Source: Streptomyces antnestii (lineage in GTDB: Bacteria; Actinomycetota; Actinomycetes; Streptomycetales; Streptomycetaceae). From it: a stretch of DNA of 64,000 nt. Positions within the stretch are counted from its first letter, which is position 1. Each line of letters starts with the position of its first letter. The stretch is from contig NZ_RZYA01000012.1 of NCBI RefSeq assembly GCF_004005495.1, forward strand, positions 1 through 64,000. The letters are read 5' to 3'. The notes below the pieces were generated by a model. It was not told the origin of the DNA. It ran no database searches and was given only the letters and a program-made list of their open reading frames with translations. A program made the translations under genes and the position numbers. Shown in pieces: positions 54,612-62,553 of the stretch.

Positions 54612-56657
54612 ATGAGTACGCCTTACCCGTTCACTGCTCTGGTCGGGCAGGACGACCTGCGGCTCGCGCTGCTGCTCAACGCCGTGTCCCCGGCCGTGGG
54701 CGGCGTGCTCGTGCGTGGCGAGAAGGGGACGGCCAAGTCGACGGCCGTGCGTGCCCTGTCCGCGCTCATGCCCTCCGTGGACGTCGTTCCCGGGTGCCGG
54801 TTCTCCTGCGCCCCGGCGGCCCCGGACCCGGCGTGCCCGGACGGGCCGCACGAGGCCGGGCCCGGCACCTCGCGCGGCGCCCGCATGGTCGAGCTGCCCG
54901 TCGGCGCTTCCGAGGACCGGCTCGTCGGCGCGCTCGACATCGAGCGGGCGCTCGCCGAGGGCGTGAAGGCCTTCGAGCCGGGACTCCTCGCCGACGCGCA
55001 CCGCGGGATCCTGTACGTCGACGAGGTCAATCTGCTGCACGACCATCTGGTCGACCTGCTGCTCGACGCCGCCGCCATGGGTGCGTCATACGTGGAGCGC
55101 GAGGGCGTGTCCGTGCGGCACGCGGCGCGCTTCCTGCTCGTCGGCACGATGAACCCCGAAGAGGGCGAGCTGCGGCCGCAGTTGCTCGACCGGTTCGGTC
55201 TGACCGTGGAGGTCGCCGCGTCGCGCGAGCCGGACCAGCGCGTCGAGGTCGTCAAGCGGCGCCTCGCCTACGACGACGACCCCGAGGGCTTCGCCGGGAA
55301 GTGGGAGGGCGAGGAGTCCGCGGTCCGCGCGCGGATCATCGCCGCGCGGGAACTGCTTCCGTCCGTGCGGCTCGGTGACGGCGCGCTGCGGCAGATCGCG
55401 GCCACGTGCGCCGCGTTCGAGGTGGACGGCATGCGCGCGGACATCGTGATGGCGCGTACGGCGACGGCTCTCGCCGCGTGGGCGGGCCGCACGGACGTGC
55501 TGGCCGAGGACGTGCGGCAGGCGGCGCTCCTTGCGCTGCCGCACCGCAGGCGCCGTAACCCGTTCGACGCGCCGGGACTCGACGAGGACAAGCTCGACGA
55601 GACTCTGGAGGAGTTCGGGGGGCAGGACGACGATCCTGATCCGGATGGTGACGGGGGCGGCGACGGGCCCGGTGGCGGGCAGCCCCCGCAGGACGCACCC
55701 GAGGGTCAGGGCCCGGACGCGGGCGGCGAGCAGGCCGCCGACATCCCCGCGCAGGGCGAGCCCTCCGAGAGCGGTACCGCACAGGCCCCCGCCGGTGGCG
55801 GTGAGCAGGCCGCCGCGCGGGCCTCCGAGCCGTTCCGTACGAAGATGCTGAGCGTTCCGGGCCTCGGTGAGGGCGCGGCCGGGCGGCGCTCGCGGGCGCG
55901 TACCGAGCACGGGCGTACGACGGGTGCGCGGCGTCCTCAGGGCGCGCTCACCAAGCTGCACCTGGCCGCGACGGTGCAGGCCGCGGCCCCGCACCAGCGG
56001 GCGCGCGGGCGCTCCGGGCGCGGGCTCGTGGTGCGGCGGGACGATCTGCGGCAGGCGACCCGGGAGGGCCGCGAGGGCAACCTCGTCCTGTTCGTGGTCG
56101 ACGCCTCCGGGTCGATGGCCGCGCGGCAGCGGATGAGCGCCGTGAAGGGCGCCGTCCTGTCGCTGCTCCTGGACGCGTACCAGCGGCGGGACAAGGTGGG
56201 ACTCGTGACGTTCCGCGGATCGTCCGCCGATGTCGCGCTGCCGCCTACGTCGTCGGTGGACGCGGCAGCCGTACGTCTGGAGTCGCTGCCCACGGGTGGG
56301 CGTACGCCGTTGTCCGCAGGCCTGTTGAAGGCGCACGACGTGCTGCGCGTGGAGCGGCTGCGGGATCCGGCGCGCCGGCCGCTGGTGGTCGTGGTGACCG
56401 ACGGGCGCGCGACAGGCGGGCCCGAGCCGGTGGCGCTCGCGGGACGCGCGGCGCGGCTGCTCGCCGCCGAGGGGACCGCGTCCGTGGTCGTCGACTGCGA
56501 GTCGGGGCCGGTGCGGCTGGGCCTTGCGGGGCAGTTGGCCGGGGAGCTGGGCGGGACCGCCGTGACGCTCGATGAGCTGCGGGCCGATTCGATCGCCGGG
56601 CTCGTGAAGGACGTACAGGGTCAGGGTCAGCAGTCGTACAGCAGGAGGGTCGCGTAA
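54612..56657 (+). CDS. Fused magnesium-chelatase ChlI/ChlD-type ATPase, cobaltochelatase subunit
   Basis: 681 aa. AAA+ domain with P-loop RGEKGTAKST (about residue 36) and Walker B LYVDEVNLL (about 134). An acidic, Gly/Pro/Gln-rich linker (residues about 330-400) follows, then a VWA domain with MIDAS DASGSMA (D497). Supplies the CobS/CobT-type motor for CobN. ATG follows AAGGAG. It overlaps cobO by 1 nt (TAATG). Confidence 0.93.
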   Translation: MSTPYPFTALVGQDDLRLALLLNAVSPAVGGVLVRGEKGTAKSTAVRALSALMPSVDVVPGCRFSCAPAAPDPACPDGPHEAGPGTSRGARMVELPVGASEDRLVGALDIERALAEGVKAFEPGLLADAHRGILYVDEVNLLHDHLVDLLLDAAAMGASYVEREGVSVRHAARFLLVGTMNPEEGELRPQLLDRFGLTVEVAASREPDQRVEVVKRRLAYDDDPEGFAGKWEGEESAVRARIIAARELLPSVRLGDGALRQIAATCAAFEVDGMRADIVMARTATALAAWAGRTDVLAEDVRQAALLALPHRRRRNPFDAPGLDEDKLDETLEEFGGQDDDPDPDGDGGGDGPGGGQPPQDAPEGQGPDAGGEQAADIPAQGEPSESGTAQAPAGGGEQAAARASEPFRTKMLSVPGLGEGAAGRRSRARTEHGRTTGARRPQGALTKLHLAATVQAAAPHQRARGRSGRGLVVRRDDLRQATREGREGNLVLFVVDASGSMAARQRMSAVKGAVLSLLLDAYQRRDKVGLVTFRGSSADVALPPTSSVDAAAVRLESLPTGGRTPLSAGLLKAHDVLRVERLRDPARRPLVVVVTDGRATGGPEPVALAGRAARLLAAEGTASVVVDCESGPVRLGLAGQLAGELGGTAVTLDELRADSIAGLVKDVQGQGQQSYSRRVA

Positions 56658-57256
56658 TGCCTCAGGGACAGCCGAGCGTCGTACCGGACGACGGGCTCAC
56701 GACGCGGCAGCGGCGCAACCGGCCGCTCGTCGTCGTCCACACCGGCATCGGCAAGGGCAAGTCGACGGCCGCCTTCGGGCTCGCCCTGCGCGCCTGGAAC
56801 CAGGGCTGGCCGATCGGGGTGTTCCAGTTCGTCAAGTCGGCGAAGTGGAAGGTCGGCGAGGAGAACGCGCTGCGCGTGCTCGGCGCCTCCGGCGAGGGCG
56901 GCACCGTCGACTGGCACAAGATGGGCGAGGGCTGGTCCTGGGTCCAGCGCGACGCGCAGATGGACAACGAGGAGAAGGCGCGCGAGGGCTGGGAGCAGGT
57001 CAAGCGGGACCTTGCCGCCGAGACGTATCAGCTTTACGTGCTCGATGAGTTCGCCTATCCGATGCACTGGGGGTGGATCGATACGGACGAGGTCGTGGAC
57101 GTGCTGCGGAATCGGCCGGGGACCCAGCATGTGGTGATCACGGGGCGCAACGCCCCGGAGAAGTTGGTCGACTTCGCCGACCTGGTGACCGACATGTCCA
57201 AGGTCAAGCACCCGATGGACGCCGGCCAGAAGGGCCAGAGGGGCATCGAGTGGTGA
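56657..57256 (+). CDS. cobO: Cob(I)yrinic acid a,c-diamide adenosyltransferase
   Basis: 199-aa CobO/CobA-type enzyme that attaches the 5'-deoxyadenosyl ligand to cobalt. P-loop TGIGKGKSTAAFGLA, then VLDEFAYPMHWGW with the catalytic Glu, and TGRNAPEKLVDFADLVTDM. Stop overlaps the cobB GTG (GTGA). Confidence 0.96.
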   Translation: MPQGQPSVVPDDGLTTRQRRNRPLVVVHTGIGKGKSTAAFGLALRAWNQGWPIGVFQFVKSAKWKVGEENALRVLGASGEGGTVDWHKMGEGWSWVQRDAQMDNEEKAREGWEQVKRDLAAETYQLYVLDEFAYPMHWGWIDTDEVVDVLRNRPGTQHVVITGRNAPEKLVDFADLVTDMSKVKHPMDAGQKGQRGIEW

Positions 57257-58752
57257 GTACGTCGGTGCCCCGGCTCGTCATCGCAGCGCCCTCGTCGGGC
57301 AGCGGCAAGACGACCGTGGCCACGGGCCTGATGGCGGCGTTCGCCGGGCGCGGGCTCGCCGTGTCTCCGCACAAGGTCGGGCCCGACTACATCGATCCCG
57401 GGTACCACGCGCTCGCCACGGGGCGCCCGGGGCGCAACCTCGACGCGTTCCTGTGCGGGGAGGAGCTCGTCGCTCCGCTCTTCGCGCATGGGGCGCGGGG
57501 GTGTGATCTCGCCGTCGTCGAGGGCGTGATGGGGCTTTTCGACGGGGCGTCGGGGTACGGGGAACTGGCCTCGACCGCGCAGGTCGCGAAGCTGCTGCGG
57601 GCGCCGGTGGTGCTCGTCGTCGACGCGTCGTCGCAGGCACGGTCCGTCGCCGCCCTTGTGCATGGGTTCGCTTCGTTCGATCCCGAGGTGCGGGTTGCCG
57701 GGGTGATCCTCAACCAGGTGGGGTCCGAGCGGCATGAGGCGATCTTGCGCGAGGCGCTGGACGAGGCCGGGGTGCCGGTGTTCGGGGCGTTGCGGCGGGG
57801 GGCCGACGTCGTTACTCCCTCTCGGCATCTGGGGCTTGTGCCGGTCGCTGAGCGGGGGGCGGAGGCGGTTTCGGCTGTTGACGCTATGGGGGAGCTTGTT
57901 CGGGGTGGGTGTGATCTGGATGCGCTGTACGCCCTGGCGCGGAGCGCTCCGTCGTTGGCGGGTGCGGGTTGGGATGCGGCTGAGGTTTTGGGGGGTTCTT
58001 TCCCCGAGCCCGCCCCTTCCCGGAACCGGGGCTCTGCCCCGGACCCCGGTCCTCAATCGCCGGACGGGCTGAAATGGCCGGACACGCTGGAATGGCCGGA
58101 CGCGCTGAATGGGCAAGCTCGCCCCGTCGTCGCCATCGCCGGTGGGCCCGCCTTCACGTTCTCCTATGCCGAGCACAGCGAGCTGCTCTCCGCCGCCGGC
58201 GCCGACGTCGTCACGTTTGATCCCCTTCACGACGAGCAACTGCCTGACGGGACAAGCGCGTTGGTCATCGGTGGTGGCTTCCCCGAGGTGTACGCCTCCG
58301 AGTTGTCCGCCAATGAGCCCCTGCGCAAGGCCGTCAAGGAGCTTGCGCTGGCCGGCGCTCCCGTCGTCGCCGAGTGTGCCGGGCTGCTCTATCTCGCGCG
58401 TTCGCTCGACGGGCGGCCCATGTGCGGGGTTCTGGACGCCGACGCCCGGATGTCGGAGCGGCTGACGCTCGGATACCGGGAGGCCGTCGCCGTGTCCGAC
58501 AACGTGCTGGCCGCGAACGGGACGCGCGTACGCGGTCACGAGTTCCATCGCACGGTCCTCGAACCCGGGGCCGGGGCCGCGCCCGCGTGGGGCGTCACGC
58601 GTCCCGGGCGGCGCGTCGAAGGGTTTGTGCAGGGCGGGGTGCATGCCTCGTATCTGCATGTGCACTGGGCCGCCGTGCCCTCAGCGGCGCGGCGCATCGT
58701 CGCGCACGCATCCGAAGTCGCGCAGGCAACCGAAGGAGTCACCCCGTCATGA
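57253..58752 (+). CDS. cobB: Cobyrinate a,c-diamide synthase
   Basis: 499 aa. Amidates the a and c side chains. ATPase domain with APSSGSGKTTVATGL and HKVGPDYIDPGYH; glutamine amidotransferase domain with nucleophile C375 in AECAGLLYL. GTG start at 57253. Residues about 247-285 are an insertion encoded by a Streptomyces-type dispersed repeat followed by 18-bp tandem repeats (LKWPDT, LEWPDA). Codon position 3 is less GC-biased around 57700-58020 than in neighbours. Confidence 0.95.
   Translation: MSTSVPRLVIAAPSSGSGKTTVATGLMAAFAGRGLAVSPHKVGPDYIDPGYHALATGRPGRNLDAFLCGEELVAPLFAHGARGCDLAVVEGVMGLFDGASGYGELASTAQVAKLLRAPVVLVVDASSQARSVAALVHGFASFDPEVRVAGVILNQVGSERHEAILREALDEAGVPVFGALRRGADVVTPSRHLGLVPVAERGAEAVSAVDAMGELVRGGCDLDALYALARSAPSLAGAGWDAAEVLGGSFPEPAPSRNRGSAPDPGPQSPDGLKWPDTLEWPDALNGQARPVVAIAGGPAFTFSYAEHSELLSAAGADVVTFDPLHDEQLPDGTSALVIGGGFPEVYASELSANEPLRKAVKELALAGAPVVAECAGLLYLARSLDGRPMCGVLDADARMSERLTLGYREAVAVSDNVLAANGTRVRGHEFHRTVLEPGAGAAPAWGVTRPGRRVEGFVQGGVHASYLHVHWAAVPSAARRIVAHASEVAQATEGVTPS
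57991..58113 (+). repeat. Dispersed Streptomyces hairpin repeat embedded in cobB, plus 18-bp tandem units
   Basis: The stretch from about 57991 to 58074 contains CCGGGGCTCTGCCCCGG and CTCAATCGCCGG, the pattern of a dispersed intergenic repeat familiar from Streptomyces genomes. Two 18-bp units follow (58069-58086, 58087-58104) and a partial third. No stop codon appears in the cobB frame. Confidence 0.75.
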
Positions 58753-59492
58753 CCAGCACCACGTACCGGCTGACCGGCGTCGGCGTGGGTCCCGGTGACC
58801 CCGAGCTCGTGACCGTGAAGGGCGTGAACGCGCTGCGCGAGGCCGCCGTCGTCGTCGTACCCGTCATGGACACCGGTGAGCAGGGCCGCGCCGAGGCGAC
58901 CGTGCTGCACTACGTGCCCGCCGGCAACGTCGTACGCGTCGTCTTCGCGCTCAACGAGCGGACCGACCGGGCCCGGCGCGAGGCCGCCTGGGACGCGGCC
59001 GGGGAGCGGGTCGCCGCGCTGCTGCGGGAGCACGGGTCCGTCGCGTTCGCGACGATCGGCGACCCGAACGTGTACTCCACGTTCACGTACCTCGCGCAGA
59101 CCGTCGAGGAGCTCGTCCCGGGGACGGACGTCCGGACCGTGCCCGGTATCACCGCCATGCAGGACCTCGCCGCCCGGTCCGGCGCCGTGCTCACCGAGGG
59201 GACCGAGCCGCTGACGCTCGTGCCCGTGACGGCCGGTTCCGCCGTGCTCAAGGAAGCTCTTGCCGGGCCCGGCACCGTCGTGGCGTACAAGTTCGGGCGG
59301 CTCGCGGGCGAGGTCGCGGCGGCGCTGCGGGAGACCGGGCGGACCGCCGACGCCGTGTGGGGGTCCGCGCTCGGGCTGCCCGAGGAGTCCATCCGGCCCG
59401 CCGCGGAACTCGGCGCCGACGCCGCGCTGCCGTACCTGTCGACGCTGATCGCGCCCGCGCGGCGCGACGGGGGACGGGGCGGGAAACTGTGA
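58749..59492 (+). CDS. cobI: Precorrin-2 C20-methyltransferase
   Basis: 247-aa SAM-dependent tetrapyrrole methylase. N-terminal GVGVGPGDPELVTVKGVNAL, later VPGITAMQDLAARSG. Makes precorrin-3A. Overlaps cobB by 4 nt. The next gene on this strand is 930 nt away because a ZIP transporter gene lies between on the other strand. Confidence 0.94.
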   Translation: MTSTTYRLTGVGVGPGDPELVTVKGVNALREAAVVVVPVMDTGEQGRAEATVLHYVPAGNVVRVVFALNERTDRARREAAWDAAGERVAALLREHGSVAFATIGDPNVYSTFTYLAQTVEELVPGTDVRTVPGITAMQDLAARSGAVLTEGTEPLTLVPVTAGSAVLKEALAGPGTVVAYKFGRLAGEVAAALRETGRTADAVWGSALGLPEESIRPAAELGADAALPYLSTLIAPARRDGGRGGKL

Positions 59493-59515
59493 CCCGCCGG
59501 GGGGCCGGCCGGGCG

Positions 59516-60247
59516 CTACTCCCCCGCCGCGCCGACCACCAGCCACATGACGGCGGCGCCGGCGATCGTGCACAGGAGCGTGGAGCGCGCCGGGTGGTGG
59601 TGGCCGGCCTCCGGCAGGATCTCCGCCGCCGCGATGTACAGCAGGACGCCGCCGAAGAACCCGAGATAGCAGGCCAGCGCTTGCGCCGGAAGGGTGAAGA
59701 GCAGCGTCGACGCGGCGCCCACCACGGGGGCGAGCGCGTCCGCGCCGACCATGGCGAGGGCCTTGCGGCGGGCGTTCCCGTAGGCGCGCGTGATCGTGTA
59801 CGTGTTGAAGCCGTCCGCGAAGTCGTGCGTGATCACGGCGAGGGCGACGGTGAAGCCCATCGTGCTGCTCACCTGGAACGAGGCGCCGATCGCGACGCCG
59901 TCGGCGAGGCTGTGCCCGACCATCGCACCGGCCGCGCCGAGGCCGACCTCGGGGACCTGTTCCTCGCCCTCCTGCGCCCCGTGGGCGGCCTTGCGCATCG
60001 CGAGCAGCCGCTCGACGACATGCGCGACGAGGAAGCCCGCGACGAACAGGAGCAGCGCGGCGGGTACTCCGTAGATCTCGTTCCCGGCGCCGTGCAGGGC
60101 TTCCGGCAGCAGGTCGAAGCCGACGACGCCGAGCATGAGGCCGCCGGCGAATCCGAGCACCAAGTGGCGCCGGTCGGTGACGTGGTGGGCGGTCCAGCCG
60201 CCGACGAGTGTCATCACGAACGAGCCGAGGGCGACGAGGACTGCCAT
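59516..60247 (-). CDS. ZIP family metal transporter
   Basis: 243-aa membrane protein with eight predicted helices. Metal-binding motifs GHSLADGVAIGASF (helix IV) and VITHDFADGFNTYTI (helix V), plus FFGGVLLYIAAAEILPEAGHHHP. Probably imports a divalent metal; its place inside the cob operon suggests cobalt, but zinc or others are possible. Convergent with cobI and divergent from cobM. Confidence 0.88.
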   Translation of the reverse strand: MAVLVALGSFVMTLVGGWTAHHVTDRRHLVLGFAGGLMLGVVGFDLLPEALHGAGNEIYGVPAALLLFVAGFLVAHVVERLLAMRKAAHGAQEGEEQVPEVGLGAAGAMVGHSLADGVAIGASFQVSSTMGFTVALAVITHDFADGFNTYTITRAYGNARRKALAMVGADALAPVVGAASTLLFTLPAQALACYLGFFGGVLLYIAAAEILPEAGHHHPARSTLLCTIAGAAVMWLVVGAAGE

Positions 60248-60341
60248 GGTCCTTTGCTAGCCGATCGGTACGGCCCGCGCACGCCCGGCGGCGGCTGAGC
60301 CGCCCGCCGCGACCCGTCCGATACCGCTCCTCCCGTACCTC

Positions 60342-60400
60342 TGTACGACCGAACCACGTACGACCGACCGCGTACGACCGAACCGCCCACGACCGAACCG
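60342..60400. repeat. Four tandem 14-15 bp repeats in the ZIP-cobM promoter region
   Basis: Units begin at 60342, 60357, 60371 and 60386, each containing ACGACCGA. They fill the space just before the cobM Shine-Dalgarno. Possible clustered binding sites. Confidence 0.75.
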
Positions 60401-60421
60401 TTCCTTGAGAGGACCCCAGTC

Positions 60422-61261
60422 ATGCCCGAAGCAACCACCGGCGCAACCACCGGCAAGGTGACCTTCGTCGGTGCCGGGCCCGGCGCCGCCGATCTGCTGA
60501 CGTTCCGCGCCGCGCGCGCCATCGCGGACGCCGATGTCGTCATCTGGGCGGCCAGCCTGGTGCAGGAGGAGGTCCTCGACCACGCGCGCGCGGGCGCCGA
60601 GATCCTGGACTCGGCGACGATGTCCCTCGAGGACGTCGTCGCCGTGTACGAGCGGGCGCACCGTGAGGGGCTGCGGGTGGCGCGTATCCACTCCGGGGAT
60701 CCGGCGCTGTGGGGCGGTACGCAGGAGCAGGTCGACCGGTGCGCGCGGCTCGGTATCGCGACGGAGGTGATCCCGGGTGTCTCGTCGTTCTCGGCGGTGG
60801 CGGCGCTCGCGCAGCGCGAGCTGACGATCCCCGAGGTCGCGCAGTCCGTGATCCTGACCCGGCTCGGCGGCGGCAAGACGCCGATGCCGCCCGGCGAGGA
60901 GGTGCGGGAGTTCGCGCGGCACGGCACGACGATGGCCCTGTTCCTGTCGGCTGCGCGCAGCGGACAGTTGGTGCGGGAACTCCTTGAGGGCGGCTACCCG
61001 ACGTCGACGCCGGTCGTCGTCGCGTACCAGGCGACCTGGCCGGAGGAACTGATCGTGAAGTGCACGATCAGCACCCTGGAGGAGACCGTGAAGCAGCACA
61101 AGCTGTGGAAGCACACCCTGTTCCTGGTCGGCCCGGCGCTTGACGCCGAGGGCACGCGGTCGCACCTCTACCACCCGGGCCACTTCCACGGTTTCCGCAA
61201 GGCCGACCCCGAGGCGCGGGCGGCGCTGCGGGCCGGGAAGTCCGCGCGGGCCGAATCGTGA
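60422..61261 (+). CDS. cobM: Precorrin-4 C11-methyltransferase
   Basis: 279-aa SAM methylase with FVGAGPGAADLLTFRAARAI, HSGDPALWGGTQEQ and VIPGVSSFSAVAALA. ATG 60422 with GAGAGGA 8 nt upstream. Its stop overlaps the cobL GTG. No new riboswitch is seen upstream, so this part may have its own promoter. Confidence 0.95.
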   Translation: MPEATTGATTGKVTFVGAGPGAADLLTFRAARAIADADVVIWAASLVQEEVLDHARAGAEILDSATMSLEDVVAVYERAHREGLRVARIHSGDPALWGGTQEQVDRCARLGIATEVIPGVSSFSAVAALAQRELTIPEVAQSVILTRLGGGKTPMPPGEEVREFARHGTTMALFLSAARSGQLVRELLEGGYPTSTPVVVAYQATWPEELIVKCTISTLEETVKQHKLWKHTLFLVGPALDAEGTRSHLYHPGHFHGFRKADPEARAALRAGKSARAES

Positions 61262-62553
61262 TCACGGTCTTCGGTACGGGGACGGGGGCCGCGCTGACCC
61301 CTGACCCGGCGCTGTCCGCGGCCGGGCTCGTGATCGGCGGGCGGCGTCATCTCGACGCGGCGGAGCCTCTGTTGGACCCGGGGGCGGAGCGGGTCGTGCT
61401 CGGGCCGCTGGCTCCTGCTCTCGACGCGGTCGAGCGGTACGCCGAGAAGGGGCAGGACGTCGTGGTCCTCGCCTCGGGTGACCCGGGGTTCTTCGGGATC
61501 GTGCGGGCGCTCGCCGAGCGGTTCGGGCCCGCGGCGCTCGACGTACGCCCTGGGGTGTCATCGGTGGCGGCGGCGTTCGCGCGGGCCGGGCTTCCGTGGG
61601 ACGACGCGGCGGTGGTCAGCGCGCACGGCCGTGACCTGCGGACCGCGGTCAACGTGTGCCGCGCGCACCCCAAGACGGCCGTCCTCACGGGTCCCGGCGC
61701 GGGCCCCGCCGAGCTGGGCGCCGAACTCGCGCGCACGGGCGCGCTGCGGGTCCTCGTCGTCGCGTCCCGCCTCGGCGATCCCGCGCACGAGAGCGTGGAG
61801 CGGGTCACGCCGGCGGAGGCCGCCGCCCGTGACTGGGGCGACGCGGTGAGCGTGGTCCTGTGCCTGGACGAGGAGCGGGTGCTCGCGCCGATGGGCACGC
61901 TCGCCGGGCCCGGCCGTTCGCCGGCCCGATGGGCGCTCGACGAGAGCGAGTTCGCGCACCGCGACTCGATGATCACCAAGTTCGAGGTGCGGGCGCTGGC
62001 GCTCGCCCGGCTCGGACCGCGCCCCGGCGACCTGGTGTGGGACATCGGGGCGGGCTCCGGCTCGGTGGCCGTGGAGTGCGCCCGGTTCGGGGCGGCGGCC
62101 GTGGCCGTGGAGAAGACCGTGGACGGCGTGGCCCGGATCCGGGAGAACGCCGCCGCGCACGGTGTCGACGTACGCGTCGTGCACGGCGCGGCACCGACGG
62201 TCCTGTCCGATCTCGCGGACCCCGACGCGGTGTTCGTCGGCGGGGGCGGGCGTGAGCTGACCGCGATCGTGACGGCGTGCGCGCGGCGTGCGCGGCGCGC
62301 GGTGGTGGTGGCTGTGGCGGCGGTGGACCGGGTGGGCGCGGTGCGGGACGCTCTGGGCGCGGCCGGGTTCGCCTGTGACGGGGTGCTCCTGCAGTCCTCC
62401 CGCCTCGCCCCGCTGCCGGGCGACGTGTCGCGGCTCGCCGCGGCCAATCCGGTGTTCCTGGTGTGGGGCGAGCGGCCCGCATCCGCGAGCGCCGGCGCGC
62501 CGGGCTTCCCTGAAATGTCTCGAACTTCCTTGGATGAAGGAGTAGTTGAGTGA
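61258..62553 (+). CDS. cobL: Precorrin-6Y C5,15-methyltransferase (decarboxylating), CbiE-CbiT fusion
   Basis: 431 aa. The N-terminal CbiE domain (ASGDPGFFGIVRAL, RPGVSSVAAAFARAG) is fused to a C-terminal CbiT domain with the SAM motif DIGAGSGSVAVE at D262. Makes precorrin-8X. GTG start overlapping cobM by 4 nt, and its stop overlaps the next GTG. Confidence 0.94.
   Translation: MITVFGTGTGAALTPDPALSAAGLVIGGRRHLDAAEPLLDPGAERVVLGPLAPALDAVERYAEKGQDVVVLASGDPGFFGIVRALAERFGPAALDVRPGVSSVAAAFARAGLPWDDAAVVSAHGRDLRTAVNVCRAHPKTAVLTGPGAGPAELGAELARTGALRVLVVASRLGDPAHESVERVTPAEAAARDWGDAVSVVLCLDEERVLAPMGTLAGPGRSPARWALDESEFAHRDSMITKFEVRALALARLGPRPGDLVWDIGAGSGSVAVECARFGAAAVAVEKTVDGVARIRENAAAHGVDVRVVHGAAPTVLSDLADPDAVFVGGGGRELTAIVTACARRARRAVVVAVAAVDRVGAVRDALGAAGFACDGVLLQSSRLAPLPGDVSRLAAANPVFLVWGERPASASAGAPGFPEMSRTSLDEGVVE

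Noticed and set aside
50453..54613. 1386-codon minus-strand open frame across cobN
   Set aside because: Shadow of the cobN reading frame; high GC removes stop codons, and the product is Arg/Val/His-rich without domains.
60248..60421. Second cobalamin riboswitch before cobM
   Set aside because: No conserved aptamer core or B12 box; the region is occupied by short tandem repeats.
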